In this document: positions 1 through 5,891 of the stretch, in pieces
How the letters are laid out: each line of letters opens with the position of its first letter
How positions within the stretch are numbered: the first letter of the stretch is position 1
DNA from: Lysobacterales bacterium
Lineage (GTDB): Bacteria; Pseudomonadota; Gammaproteobacteria; Xanthomonadales; SZUA-36
Assembly (NCBI GenBank): GCA_030637665.1
Contig: DAOWGA010000127.1
Coordinates: 1-5,891, forward strand
Length of the DNA stretch: 5,891 nucleotides
Direction: 5' to 3'
Position numbers and translations under genes: made by a program
Notes under the pieces: generated by a model
Told to the model about the DNA's origin: nothing
The model's database searches: none
The model's input: only the letters and a program-made list of their open reading frames with translations

Positions 1-906
1 GCTGACCTGATGCCAACGCTGCAAGTCGGTATCGGGCTCGCGACCGGCGGCGAAGACCCGGTCTCCGCCAACGTGACCCTTGGCGGCGGCGGTTCCAAGA
101 AAGACATCCAGATCGACCTGGCCTACTTTGACTGGTCCGGGCTCGCCAATACCAACCTGCTGGGCGGCAAGGTCAAAAATTTCCTCATTCGTCCCGCCAA
201 GAAAGGCCTGATGTGGGATAGCGACTGGCGGCCTGAAGGCCTTGGAGCCATATGGGACAACGACACAATCTTCATCCAGGGCCTGGGTACCTGGCTGGAA
301 GGCGACAGCAAGAAACGTACCCAGTTTTCCTGGGCTCTGCAGGCTGGCTTGAACTTCAAGGTCGGCGAGACCGGCAGCCTGATGTTCGGTGCGGGTTACA
401 GCCAGTTTGATATTGCCGGCAGGACGCCTCTCTTCGGCGAACCGGATGACTTCTACGGCAACAGTTTCGTGCTAGATCCTGTGACGGGTGATTTGCAATT
501 CAAGTACGACTATCGTCAATTCGAGGGATTTGCCGAGTACAAATTCAAATTGGGCGGAAATTCCGTATCACTGTTTGCCGACTACACCGTCAACACAGAA
601 ACGGACGAGAACGATACCGGTTATTTGCTGGGCGCCAAGTACGGCTCGGCCAAGAAGAAAGGAACATGGGATATCACCTACTTCTACAAAAAACTCGAGG
701 CTGATGCGACTATCGGTCTGCTGACTGACTCAGATTTCGCTGGCGGCGGCACGGACGCGAAAGGACATGTCTTTTCGGGAACCTACGCATTTCACAATAA
801 CTGGAACTTCAAAGCGACCTACTTCATTAACCAGATCGACCTGGCCTCCGGTGATCCCAAAGACTACGACCGCCTGATGCTGGACCTGAACTTCAAGTTC
901 CATTAA
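1..906 (+). CDS. Putative outer-membrane porin, C-terminal part (5' end outside window)
   Basis: The reading frame is open from base 1 to TAA at 904-906, giving 301 residues with no start visible. The ATG at 10 is very probably internal, because it is preceded by in-frame sense codons and no ribosome site, and no signal peptide follows it. The protein is rich in alternating aromatic and polar strands typical of a transmembrane beta-barrel, for example around YKFKLGG, GTWDITYFYKK and WNFKATYFINQ. It has short glycine/aspartate turns and ends in DYDRLMLDLNFKFH, an amphipathic last strand like the beta-signal read by the BAM complex. The GGTDAKGH loop followed by a strand and a DYDRL-type last strand resembles the family annotated 'putative porin' (Porin_5-like), from memory. 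It should sit in the outer membrane; the substrate is unknown. One oddity is a terminal His after the expected Phe. A general barrel protein of another family is the alternative. Confidence 0.82.
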   Translation, partial: ADLMPTLQVGIGLATGGEDPVSANVTLGGGGSKKDIQIDLAYFDWSGLANTNLLGGKVKNFLIRPAKKGLMWDSDWRPEGLGAIWDNDTIFIQGLGTWLEGDSKKRTQFSWALQAGLNFKVGETGSLMFGAGYSQFDIAGRTPLFGEPDDFYGNSFVLDPVTGDLQFKYDYRQFEGFAEYKFKLGGNSVSLFADYTVNTETDENDTGYLLGAKYGSAKKKGTWDITYFYKKLEADATIGLLTDSDFAGGGTDAKGHVFSGTYAFHNNWNFKATYFINQIDLASGDPKDYDRLMLDLNFKFH

Positions 907-1040
907 GAAGGCTGCCGAGCCCGGTAATCGCTGCGGAAAACCAATCAGACTGGCCGGATATCCTGGATGAAAACGGCGCATGGGAAATTGGATTCCGGTA
1001 CAGTACGATTGACCCGAATGACAGGAAAATCGAGGGCAAT

Positions 1041-1046
1041 GAGGAG
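1041..1046 (+). promoter_or_regulatory. Possible ribosome binding site of ppx, unusually distant
   Basis: GAGGAG is the best Shine-Dalgarno-like match before ppx but ends 20 bases upstream of the ATG at 1067, much farther than the usual 5-9. The ppx frame is closed by TGA at 1040-1042 and has no other ATG, GTG or TTG before 1067, so an earlier start cannot rescue the spacing. Either a weak site close to the ATG is used, or the leader folds to bring this motif nearer. Confidence 0.35.
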
Positions 1047-1066
1047 AGCAACGAGACCCTGGGCAA

Positions 1067-2578
1067 ATGAGTTCGGCTGAACGCACCCACACTTACGCTG
1101 CTGTAGATCTCGGCAGCAACAGTTTTCACTTGCTGGTTGCCCGCCGCGAGCACGGCGAACTGCGAACCATTGATCGCATCAAGGAAATGGTCCGCCTGGG
1201 CGGTGGCCTTGACCCGGAAGGCACCCTGGACCCGGATGTACAGGAACGCGCCTTCGCCTGCCTGGCCCGATTCGGGCAACGCCTGAGGGATATTCCGGCC
1301 GATAATCTGCGCGCCGTGGGCACGCAGACCTTCCGCAGAATGAAGAACGCCAACGCATTCCTGATGGTTGCCGAAACGGCTCTGGGCTGCAGCATCGACA
1401 TCATCGCAGGACGAGAAGAAGCCAGGCTGATCTACATTGGCGTTACCGAGGGTGTATCAGGTCATGATAGCCGCCGCCTGGTGATCGATATCGGCGGGGG
1501 CAGCACCGAACTGATCATCGGTGAAGGCAGGAATACACTTGAAATGGACAGCCTGCAATACGGTTGCGTATCACTGACCCGTCAATTTTTCGGCGATGGA
1601 AAAATCACCCGCAAGCGCTGGAGGAAAGCCGTTCGCTCCGTTATGGCGGACATGCAGGAACTTCAATTGCGCTACCGGCAGACCGGCTGGGATTTGGCCA
1701 TCGGTTCATCAGGCACCATCAAGGCAGTAGAGGACATCTGCCGTCTGCAGGGCTGGGTGGAAAAGGACATCAACATCGATGCCCTGTTTTTTCTGCGTGA
1801 TAAAATGCTGAAGTTCGGCACGATTGACGCTGTGAAACTGCCCGGCCTGTCGGAACGAAGACACCCGGTTCTGATTGGTGGCCTTGCCATGCTGATTGCC
1901 TGTTTCAAAGCACTCCGGCTGGAATCACTCAAGGTGTCACCCTATGCCCTGCGTGAAGGTGTCTTGAGCGACCTGCTGGGGCGCCAGGAAAACAGGGATC
2001 CAAGGGAGAAGACCATCGCCGCTTTTGTGGCACGCTACAGCGTGGACCAGGACCAGGTCGCCCGCGTCAAGCACGTCGCCCTGAAAGTCTGCGACAAAAT
2101 CGCCGATGGCATGTTTCTGCGACCAATCCACAGGGCTCTGCTGAGCTGGGCCGCGGACCTGCATGAAACCGGTCTTTGCGTTTCGCACAGCCAGTACCAG
2201 GAACACTCTGCCTACCTGGTCGAAAACTCGGACATGGCAGGTTTCTCCCGCCAGGAACAGCTTTTCCTGGCCGCGCTGGTTGCCAATCACCGGCGGGCGA
2301 TACCGAAGCATTACGCAGACAAATTACCCACACGCCTGATCGAACCTCTGCGCATGACGCTGTTTTGCCTGCGCTTTGCCTGTGTCCTGTGCAGAACGCG
2401 TGACGACAGCTCGATTCCTTCATTCAAGCTGAGCGGAACCAACAATATGATTACAGTCGATTTTGCGGCAGACTGGAAAGAGCAACATCCGCTCACCATG
2501 ACAGACCTCCAGCAGGAATCAGAGAACCTCAACGCCGTCGGCCTGCTATTCAGGGTTATTGAGCCGGAAACGGACTGA
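1067..2578 (+). CDS. ppx: Exopolyphosphatase, Ppx/GppA family
   Basis: This 503-residue protein is close to E. coli Ppx (513) and GppA (494) in length. The N-terminal ASKHA-fold phosphatase half shows DLGSNSFHL (14-22), VGTQTFR (84-90), EEARLI (117-122, with E118 matching catalytic E121 of E. coli Ppx), DIGGGSTELI (141-150) and GSSGTIKA. PYALREGVL closes this part. The C-terminal half has HD-like helices with LHETG (HE at 366-367), HSQYQEHSAY (374-383) and NHRRAI (407-412), matching the long Ppx/GppA form. The enzyme removes terminal phosphates from polyphosphate, and some members hydrolyse pppGpp to ppGpp. Several stretches (GSSGTIKA, LPGLSER, HSAYLVENSD) read nearer to Ppx than GppA, but the substrate cannot be settled by reading. 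The only possible start is the ATG at 1067, since TGA closes the frame at 1040. It lies 5 bases before epmA, so an operon is likely. No ppk is in view. Confidence 0.95.
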   Translation: MSSAERTHTYAAVDLGSNSFHLLVARREHGELRTIDRIKEMVRLGGGLDPEGTLDPDVQERAFACLARFGQRLRDIPADNLRAVGTQTFRRMKNANAFLMVAETALGCSIDIIAGREEARLIYIGVTEGVSGHDSRRLVIDIGGGSTELIIGEGRNTLEMDSLQYGCVSLTRQFFGDGKITRKRWRKAVRSVMADMQELQLRYRQTGWDLAIGSSGTIKAVEDICRLQGWVEKDINIDALFFLRDKMLKFGTIDAVKLPGLSERRHPVLIGGLAMLIACFKALRLESLKVSPYALREGVLSDLLGRQENRDPREKTIAAFVARYSVDQDQVARVKHVALKVCDKIADGMFLRPIHRALLSWAADLHETGLCVSHSQYQEHSAYLVENSDMAGFSRQEQLFLAALVANHRRAIPKHYADKLPTRLIEPLRMTLFCLRFACVLCRTRDDSSIPSFKLSGTNNMITVDFAADWKEQHPLTMTDLQQESENLNAVGLLFRVIEPETD

Positions 2579-2583
2579 TCAAC

Positions 2584-3543
2584 ATGAATACCGAAAACAA
2601 CTGGCGCCCGGGCGCATCAAGACTGGCTGTTGAGGCCAGGGCCCGCCTGCTGGCCGACATCCGTCACTTTTTTTCGGACAGGAAAGTGATGGAAGTCGAA
2701 ACTCCGGTGCTTTCAAAGGCCGCTAACAGTGACCCGAATATCAGTAACATCTCAAGCGACAGCAGCCGAAAGAAATACCTCAGAACATCCCCCGAATACG
2801 CCATGAAACGCCTGCTGGCCTCCGGCCACCGGGACATCTATGAAATGGGCCGCGTGTTCCGGGCCAGCGAAACCGGCCGCTATCACAACCCGGAATTCAC
2901 CCTTCTTGAGTGGTATCGCCACGGCTGGAATTACCTGGATCTCGCCGATGAAGTCATTGAACTGATTCGTTTCTGCGGTCGCGACCAGTTCGATGACTGG
3001 CCCGTCAATCGCGTGACCTACCGTGAGCTTTTCCAGCAGGAAACCGGCCTGGACCCCCTGTATTGCAATGAATCGGAACTGGCGTCCTGCGCTATGGAAC
3101 GGGGAATAATGACCACGCCCATGGGCCACCAGGAGTGGCTCAATCTGCTCCTTTCCGAGTTGATCCAGCCGGCCCTGCCCGGTGAATCTTTTACCGTATT
3201 GCATGACTTCCCCCCCGAACAGGCTGCGCTGGCGCGCATCCGGCCCGGCAGTCCCCCAATCGCCGAGCGATTCGAAATTTTTCTCGGACAGATGGAATTG
3301 GCGAACGGATACCAGGAACTGACCGACGCCGATGAACAGCTTGACAGATTCCGGCGGGAAGCAAGGCTGGCCGATTCCAGGGGTGAGGAGCCAACGCCGC
3401 TGGATATGAACCTGATCGCAGCGTTGAGTCATGGTCTGCCCGAGTGCTCAGGCGTGGCGCTGGGTGTTGATCGTCTCCTGATGAGCTGCCTCAAGCTGGA
3501 CCGGATTGATGCCGTGCTCAGCTTTGCGGCCGACCGGGCATAA
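2584..3543 (+). CDS. epmA: Elongation factor P--(R)-beta-lysine ligase (GenX/PoxA/YjeA)
   Basis: The 319-residue product is a class II lysyl-tRNA synthetase paralogue lacking the anticodon-binding domain; E. coli EpmA has 325 residues. The catalytic core runs the whole length. Visible motifs are VETPVLS (38-44), TSPEYAMKRLL (68-78, with S69 and E71 matching S76 and E78 of E. coli), motif 2 as GRVFRASETGRYHNPEFT (89-106) with R93, LEWY (108-111), ELANGYQELTDA (238 on, E238 and E245) and motif 3 GVALGVDRL (290-298). The enzyme activates (R)-beta-lysine with ATP and attaches it to a conserved lysine of EF-P, the modification that lets EF-P relieve polyproline stalling. The ATG at 2584 is the first start after the ppx stop and gives an N-terminus aligning with E. 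coli EpmA (WRPGAS versus WQPSAS). The ribosome site is weak, which suggests translational coupling to ppx. EF-P and EpmB must be encoded elsewhere. Confidence 0.96.
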   Translation: MNTENNWRPGASRLAVEARARLLADIRHFFSDRKVMEVETPVLSKAANSDPNISNISSDSSRKKYLRTSPEYAMKRLLASGHRDIYEMGRVFRASETGRYHNPEFTLLEWYRHGWNYLDLADEVIELIRFCGRDQFDDWPVNRVTYRELFQQETGLDPLYCNESELASCAMERGIMTTPMGHQEWLNLLLSELIQPALPGESFTVLHDFPPEQAALARIRPGSPPIAERFEIFLGQMELANGYQELTDADEQLDRFRREARLADSRGEEPTPLDMNLIAALSHGLPECSGVALGVDRLLMSCLKLDRIDAVLSFAADRA

Positions 3544-3564
3544 GCACTTCGCAATTCAAGTCGT

Positions 3565-4899
3565 TCAGGCCTGAGCTGCGTTCAGTGGCAGGCTGATCCT
3601 GACGATCAGACCGCCGCCATCCGCAGTGCTGGCCTTGATGCTGCCGCCGTGCCGGCGGACCGCATTGGCGGCAATGGAAAGACCCAGCCCGTGCCCCCCG
3701 CTACCACGATCACGCGATTCCTGGACGCGGTAAAAAGGTTCAAAAATCTTTTCCAGTTCGCCATCGGGCACGCCGGGGCCGAAATCGCGCACCGACATAT
3801 GCACCCGCCTTCTGCCGCGTCCCTGCTCCAGGCTGAGAACCACTCCCTTTTTGGGATCCGTATGGCGCAGGGCATTACGCAGCAGGTTTTCCATGGCCCG
3901 CCACAGCAATTCGCGATCGCCGCGGCATTTGAAAGGATCACCCGGCGTCCACGAAATGCCCGGTTTGCCTTGTGGGACTTCGTAATTGACTACCTCAACC
4001 AGGTCACTCAGCAAGGCGCGAAGCTCGATGTCCTCATCGACTTTCGGAACGGTTTCGGAAGATTCCCGCAAAAGCCCAAGAACATCATTAACCAGGGTTT
4101 TCAGGCGCTCAATTTCCAGCTCGATCCGGTTAAGTTCGGACTCTACCTGTCCGGCGCCTTTATTACGCGCGATTTCCACGGCGACATTGAGCCTGGCCAG
4201 CGGTGAGCGCAGCTCGTGGCTGACGTCCTGTAGCAGGCGCTGATTGGCCTGTTGCATCACCTGCAAACGCGAAGCCATGGCGTCAAAATCCGTTGCCAGC
4301 TGACCGAATTCATCATGCCTCTCCGTCATGGCCTGGCCGACCCGGGTGCCGAGCTCTCCTGCAGCAATTTTACGGCTGGCGAGACGCAACTCTTCCAGAG
4401 GCCGGGAAAGTGAACGCGCAAGAAAGTAACTGATCAGGGCACTGATCAGAGCAGCGGCCAACAGGCGCAGGGCCGTTCCCTGCGGCCCAGGCGCCAGGAT
4501 CGTGCTGGGCGGGGTTCTGTTCACCGTGTACAGCGTATAGGGCCGTTGCTGGGAGTCCTGGTAGGTTTGGATATCCATGACCGTTCGCCGGTCAATCAAC
4601 TGTTGCAGCGTTTCATCGCGCTCGAGAATTTCCTCGTTGTTGTAATCCACCACGTAAAAATGGCTTCGTGTCATACGGGGAATGCCCAGCAGTTCGTCGC
4701 GCAGGCCCTTCCGGTCGTCCATCTGAATGGCCAGCATGGCGCGCTGGCTGATCCTGAACATACCACGGGCAAAGGTGTTGGCTGGCTCTTCCGCCCACTG
4801 TTCCCTGGCCAGCTTGTCGTTCAGCCAGCCGATGGTGGCTGAAAAGCCGACAATGCTCAGCCACATCGTCAGAAAAAGCCTCCAGAACAGTGAAAGCAT
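3565..4899 (-). CDS. cpxA: CpxA-like envelope-stress sensor histidine kinase
   Basis: The 444-residue kinase has the CpxA plan (E. coli CpxA 457). There is a first membrane helix at about 5-26, a periplasmic segment of about 115 residues (28-142), a second helix at about 143-161 and a HAMP linker to about 215. The dimerisation/phosphoacceptor helix carries DVSHELRSPLARL with His228. The ATPase domain shows the N-box ENLLRNALRH (337-346), DFGPGVP (372-378), FEPFYRV (386-392) and GHGLGLSIA (402-410), so all catalytic boxes are present. The periplasmic part shares little with E. coli CpxA except a FYVVDYNNEEILER stretch that falls where E. coli has a PAS-like strand, so the signals sensed may differ. 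It starts 2 bases after the cpxR stop (TGA-AC-ATG) without a clear ribosome site, pointing to translational coupling. It should phosphorylate the adjacent CpxR. Assignment as CpxA rather than another OmpR-class kinase rests mainly on the CpxR partner and the SGGHGLGL/FYR region. Confidence 0.87.
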   Translation of the reverse strand: MLSLFWRLFLTMWLSIVGFSATIGWLNDKLAREQWAEEPANTFARGMFRISQRAMLAIQMDDRKGLRDELLGIPRMTRSHFYVVDYNNEEILERDETLQQLIDRRTVMDIQTYQDSQQRPYTLYTVNRTPPSTILAPGPQGTALRLLAAALISALISYFLARSLSRPLEELRLASRKIAAGELGTRVGQAMTERHDEFGQLATDFDAMASRLQVMQQANQRLLQDVSHELRSPLARLNVAVEIARNKGAGQVESELNRIELEIERLKTLVNDVLGLLRESSETVPKVDEDIELRALLSDLVEVVNYEVPQGKPGISWTPGDPFKCRGDRELLWRAMENLLRNALRHTDPKKGVVLSLEQGRGRRRVHMSVRDFGPGVPDGELEKIFEPFYRVQESRDRGSGGHGLGLSIAANAVRRHGGSIKASTADGGGLIVRISLPLNAAQA

Positions 4900-4901
4900 G
4901 T

Positions 4902-5582
4902 TCAGGGAGTCCGGTACTGGTAGCCGATTCCCCGGATGGTCTCAATCCGGTTTTTGCCTTCGTGGTCCGGGCCGAGTTTGCGGCGCAGATTGCTTACGTG
5001 CATATCCACGCTGCGGTCATGTGGAACGGGCTCGCGGCCCAGCGCAGACATGTACAGGTCTCGTTTGCTGACCACATCACCCTGGTGCTGCAACAAGGCC
5101 TGCAGGATACTGAACTCGGTACTGGTCAGTTCCACCTGTTCACCTGCTTTCAGAAGCGTGCGGCTGCCCTGTCTCAATTCCAGGTCATCCACGTTCAGTA
5201 CGCCGTGATCGGCTGCACCTTGTGCACGACGCATCACGGCACGGATGCGCGCCAGCAATTCCCTCGGATTACACGGTTTTGGTACGTAATCGTCAGCGCC
5301 CAGTTCCAGCCCGAGGATGCGATCCATGTCATCACCCCGTGCGGTCAGCATGATGACCGGCAAACGGCTTTCCTTGCGCAGTTCCCTGAGTACATCCATG
5401 CCGTTCATTTCAGGCATCATCACGTCCAGGACCACGAGGTCCAGCCCTGGCTTGCGTGCTTCGTCCAGCGCGGCGCGACCGTCATGCGCCAGGCGCACGA
5501 CGAAGCCCTCGCTTTCGAAGTACTCCTTGAGAAGGGCCGATAACTCGATATCGTCATCAGCTATCAGAATGGTGGTTTGCAT
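4902..5582 (-). CDS. cpxR: CpxR-like OmpR-family response regulator
   Basis: The 226-residue protein has a receiver domain (1 to about 120) with acidic pocket D9/D10/D11, phosphoacceptor D53 (in LDVMMPEMNG), T80 (VIMLTAR) and K102 (DDYVPKPCNPREL). A winged-helix DNA-binding domain occupies about 130-226, with the recognition region at RSVDMHVSNLRRKLG (190-204) and a GIGYQY wing. DRSVDMHVSNLRRKL closely follows DRAIDMHISNLRRKL of E. coli CpxR (232 residues), the reason for this name. The frame stays open upstream to about 5882, but that stretch is repeat sequence without regulator-like residues. The ATG at 5580-5582 has GGAG 4 bases upstream and gives an N-terminus matching E. coli MNKILLVDDD. 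In known Cpx systems, phosphorylated CpxR activates envelope proteases, chaperones and its own operon. Cys104 replaces the Phe of E. coli. First gene of the cpxRA operon. Confidence 0.94.
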   Translation of the reverse strand: MQTTILIADDDIELSALLKEYFESEGFVVRLAHDGRAALDEARKPGLDLVVLDVMMPEMNGMDVLRELRKESRLPVIMLTARGDDMDRILGLELGADDYVPKPCNPRELLARIRAVMRRAQGAADHGVLNVDDLELRQGSRTLLKAGEQVELTSTEFSILQALLQHQGDVVSKRDLYMSALGREPVPHDRSVDMHVSNLRRKLGPDHEGKNRIETIRGIGYQYRTP

Positions 5583-5584
5583 GA

Positions 5585-5590
5585 CTCTCC
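5585..5590 (-). promoter_or_regulatory. Ribosome binding site fixing the cpxR start
   Basis: On the minus strand GGAGAG lies directly before the ATG at 5582-5580, with GGAG 4 bases from it. It supports this start over longer in-frame alternatives that would run into the palindromic repeat. Confidence 0.7.
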
Positions 5591-5612
5591 GTATTGTTGA
5601 TTCGGCCTGGCG

Positions 5613-5642
5613 ATTTTGACCACTACACATTCTACACCGCAA
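5613..5642 (-). promoter_or_regulatory. Candidate cpxRA promoter region (weak)
   Basis: Two weak sigma70-like readings overlap here on the minus strand. One pairs TTGCGG (5642-5637) with CAAAAT (5618-5613) at 18 bases. The other uses TAGAAT (5634-5629) as a -10, with no good -35 at 16-18 bases. A direct repeat GTGTAG-AAT-GTGTAG (5637-5623, period 9) overlaps the second. A clean CpxR box (GTAAA-N5-GTAAA in E. coli) is not present. Transcription start cannot be fixed by reading. Confidence 0.3.
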
Positions 5643-5685
5643 ATTCCGGAACCTTCGTGCAATATTCGGGCTAAATTGAATTCCA

Positions 5686-5702
5686 GCAACGTTGCATGCA
5701 AC
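5686..5702. repeat. Two overlapping perfect palindromes
   Basis: GCAACGTTGC (5686-5695) and GTTGCATGCAAC (5691-5702) are both exact palindromes sharing GTTGC, so the GCAAC/GTTGC pentamer occurs three times in 17 bases. This is the geometry of a dimer-binding operator, but it may equally mark the edge of the repeat cluster that follows. It lies about 100 bases upstream of the cpxR start. Confidence 0.5.
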
Positions 5703-5703
5703 A

Positions 5704-5772
5704 GGCGCCCAATGCGCGCCTTGTGTAGGAGCGCGCCATGCGCGTTTACGCCCTGTGGGTGCGAAAAACGCC
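5704..5772. repeat. REP-like palindromic units
   Basis: Two similar units each begin TGT(A/G)GG. TGTAGGAGCGCGCC starts at 5724 and runs on with GCGC arms (5731-5734 and 5740-5743) to 5744. TGTGGGTGCGAAAAACGCC occupies 5754-5772. In front, GGCGC (5704-5708) can pair with GCGCC (5716-5720). The first unit resembles the GTAGGAGCG-headed repetitive extragenic palindromes common in gammaproteobacterial genomes, from memory. Such elements can stop transcription, protect mRNA ends or bind gyrase or RAYT transposases. No RAYT gene is in the window. Confidence 0.5.
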
Positions 5773-5780
5773 GTGCCAAG

Positions 5781-5887
5781 GGGAGGTGCCGCGTGTCTAC
5801 CTGCAGGACACGCTCGAGACATCCCTGTTCGCTCTTCATTTGTTCCCGACAAATGACGGTCCTGCAGGTAGACACCCGCCACCTCCC
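5781..5887. repeat. Nested long inverted repeat, possible MITE-like element
   Basis: The left arm 5781-5809 and right arm 5859-5887 are inverted copies, 27 of 29 positions pairing (mismatched pairs at 5789 and 5792), around a 49-base loop. Each arm contains the 8-base palindrome CCTGCAGG (5800-5807, 5861-5868) and a GTGTCTACC core. The loop carries its own perfect stem: TCATTTGT (5836-5843) pairs with ACAAATGA (5849-5856) around TCCCG. The left arm can also fold alone, as GCGTGTC (5791-5797) pairs with GACACGC (5807-5813). There is no coding content, transposase or recognisable target-site duplication, and the element ends 4 bases before the window edge, so its full limits are unknown. This could be a mobile repeat, a strong bidirectional terminator, or the end of a larger element. 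Confidence 0.85.
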
Positions 5888-5891
5888 GGAC

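Noticed and set aside
1009..1040. TTGACC at 1009-1014 as a ppx promoter -35
   Set aside because: The only -10-like hexamer, GGCAAT at 1035-1040, is 20 bases away, outside normal sigma70 spacing.
730..1279. Minus-strand frames spanning the porin-ppx gap
   Set aside because: They overlap the conserved coding ends of porin and ppx and show no recognisable motif or supporting ribosome site.
2752..3432. 226-codon open frame on the minus strand inside epmA
   Set aside because: It lies antisense to a clearly conserved EpmA, shows no recognisable domain, and such frames are expected opposite GC-rich genes.
3649..4206. 185-codon plus-strand frame opposite cpxA
   Set aside because: It mirrors the conserved kinase catalytic domain, and its composition looks like an antisense artefact.
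4890..5543. 217-codon plus-strand frame opposite cpxR
   Set aside because: It is antisense to conserved receiver and winged-helix motifs and has no domain of its own.
5583..5882. 100-codon upstream extension of the cpxR frame
   Set aside because: It would translate through the palindromic repeats with no receiver-like residues; the ATG at 5582 has a ribosome site and the expected N-terminus.
5686..5887. CRISPR array reading of the repeats near the window end
   Set aside because: The repeats are inverted and unequal, not regularly spaced direct repeats with unique spacers, and no cas gene is present.

Overview
The window looks like ordinary chromosomal DNA from a GC-rich gammaproteobacterium. 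The evidence is a GenX/PoxA-type EF-P ligase (EpmA), a long Ppx/GppA phosphatase with a C-terminal HD-like domain, and a CpxR/CpxA pair, all closest to enterobacterial and pseudomonad-type versions from memory of those families. A genus cannot be assigned from this sequence alone.

Layout. Positions 1-906 (+) hold the 3' part of an outer-membrane beta-barrel protein of the 'putative porin' type; its signal peptide and N-terminus lie before the window. After a 160-base gap come ppx (1067-2578, +) and epmA (2584-3543, +), separated by 5 bases and probably co-transcribed. On the opposite strand, cpxR (5582-4902) and cpxA (4899-3565) form a two-gene operon with 2 bases between them. It converges on epmA with only 21 bases between the two stop codons.

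Function. The porin and CpxRA concern the cell envelope: CpxA is an inner-membrane sensor kinase and CpxR its DNA-binding partner. Ppx links polyphosphate, and possibly (p)ppGpp/pppGpp, turnover to stress. EpmA lysylates elongation factor P, which relieves ribosome stalling at polyproline. Neither ppk nor efp/epmB is in the window.

The least ordinary stretch is the last ~200 bases (about 5686-5891), upstream of cpxR. It has no credible gene but is packed with symmetry: overlapping palindromes, two REP-like units, and a 107-base nested inverted repeat with 29-bp arms (27/29 paired) enclosing a further 8-bp hairpin. This looks like a dispersed palindromic or MITE-like repeat inserted where E. 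coli carries divergent cpxP. I see no CRISPR array, tRNA, rRNA, transposase, toxin-antitoxin pair or defence gene. No previously undescribed multi-gene system is evident; the nested palindrome is the best candidate for something worth following.
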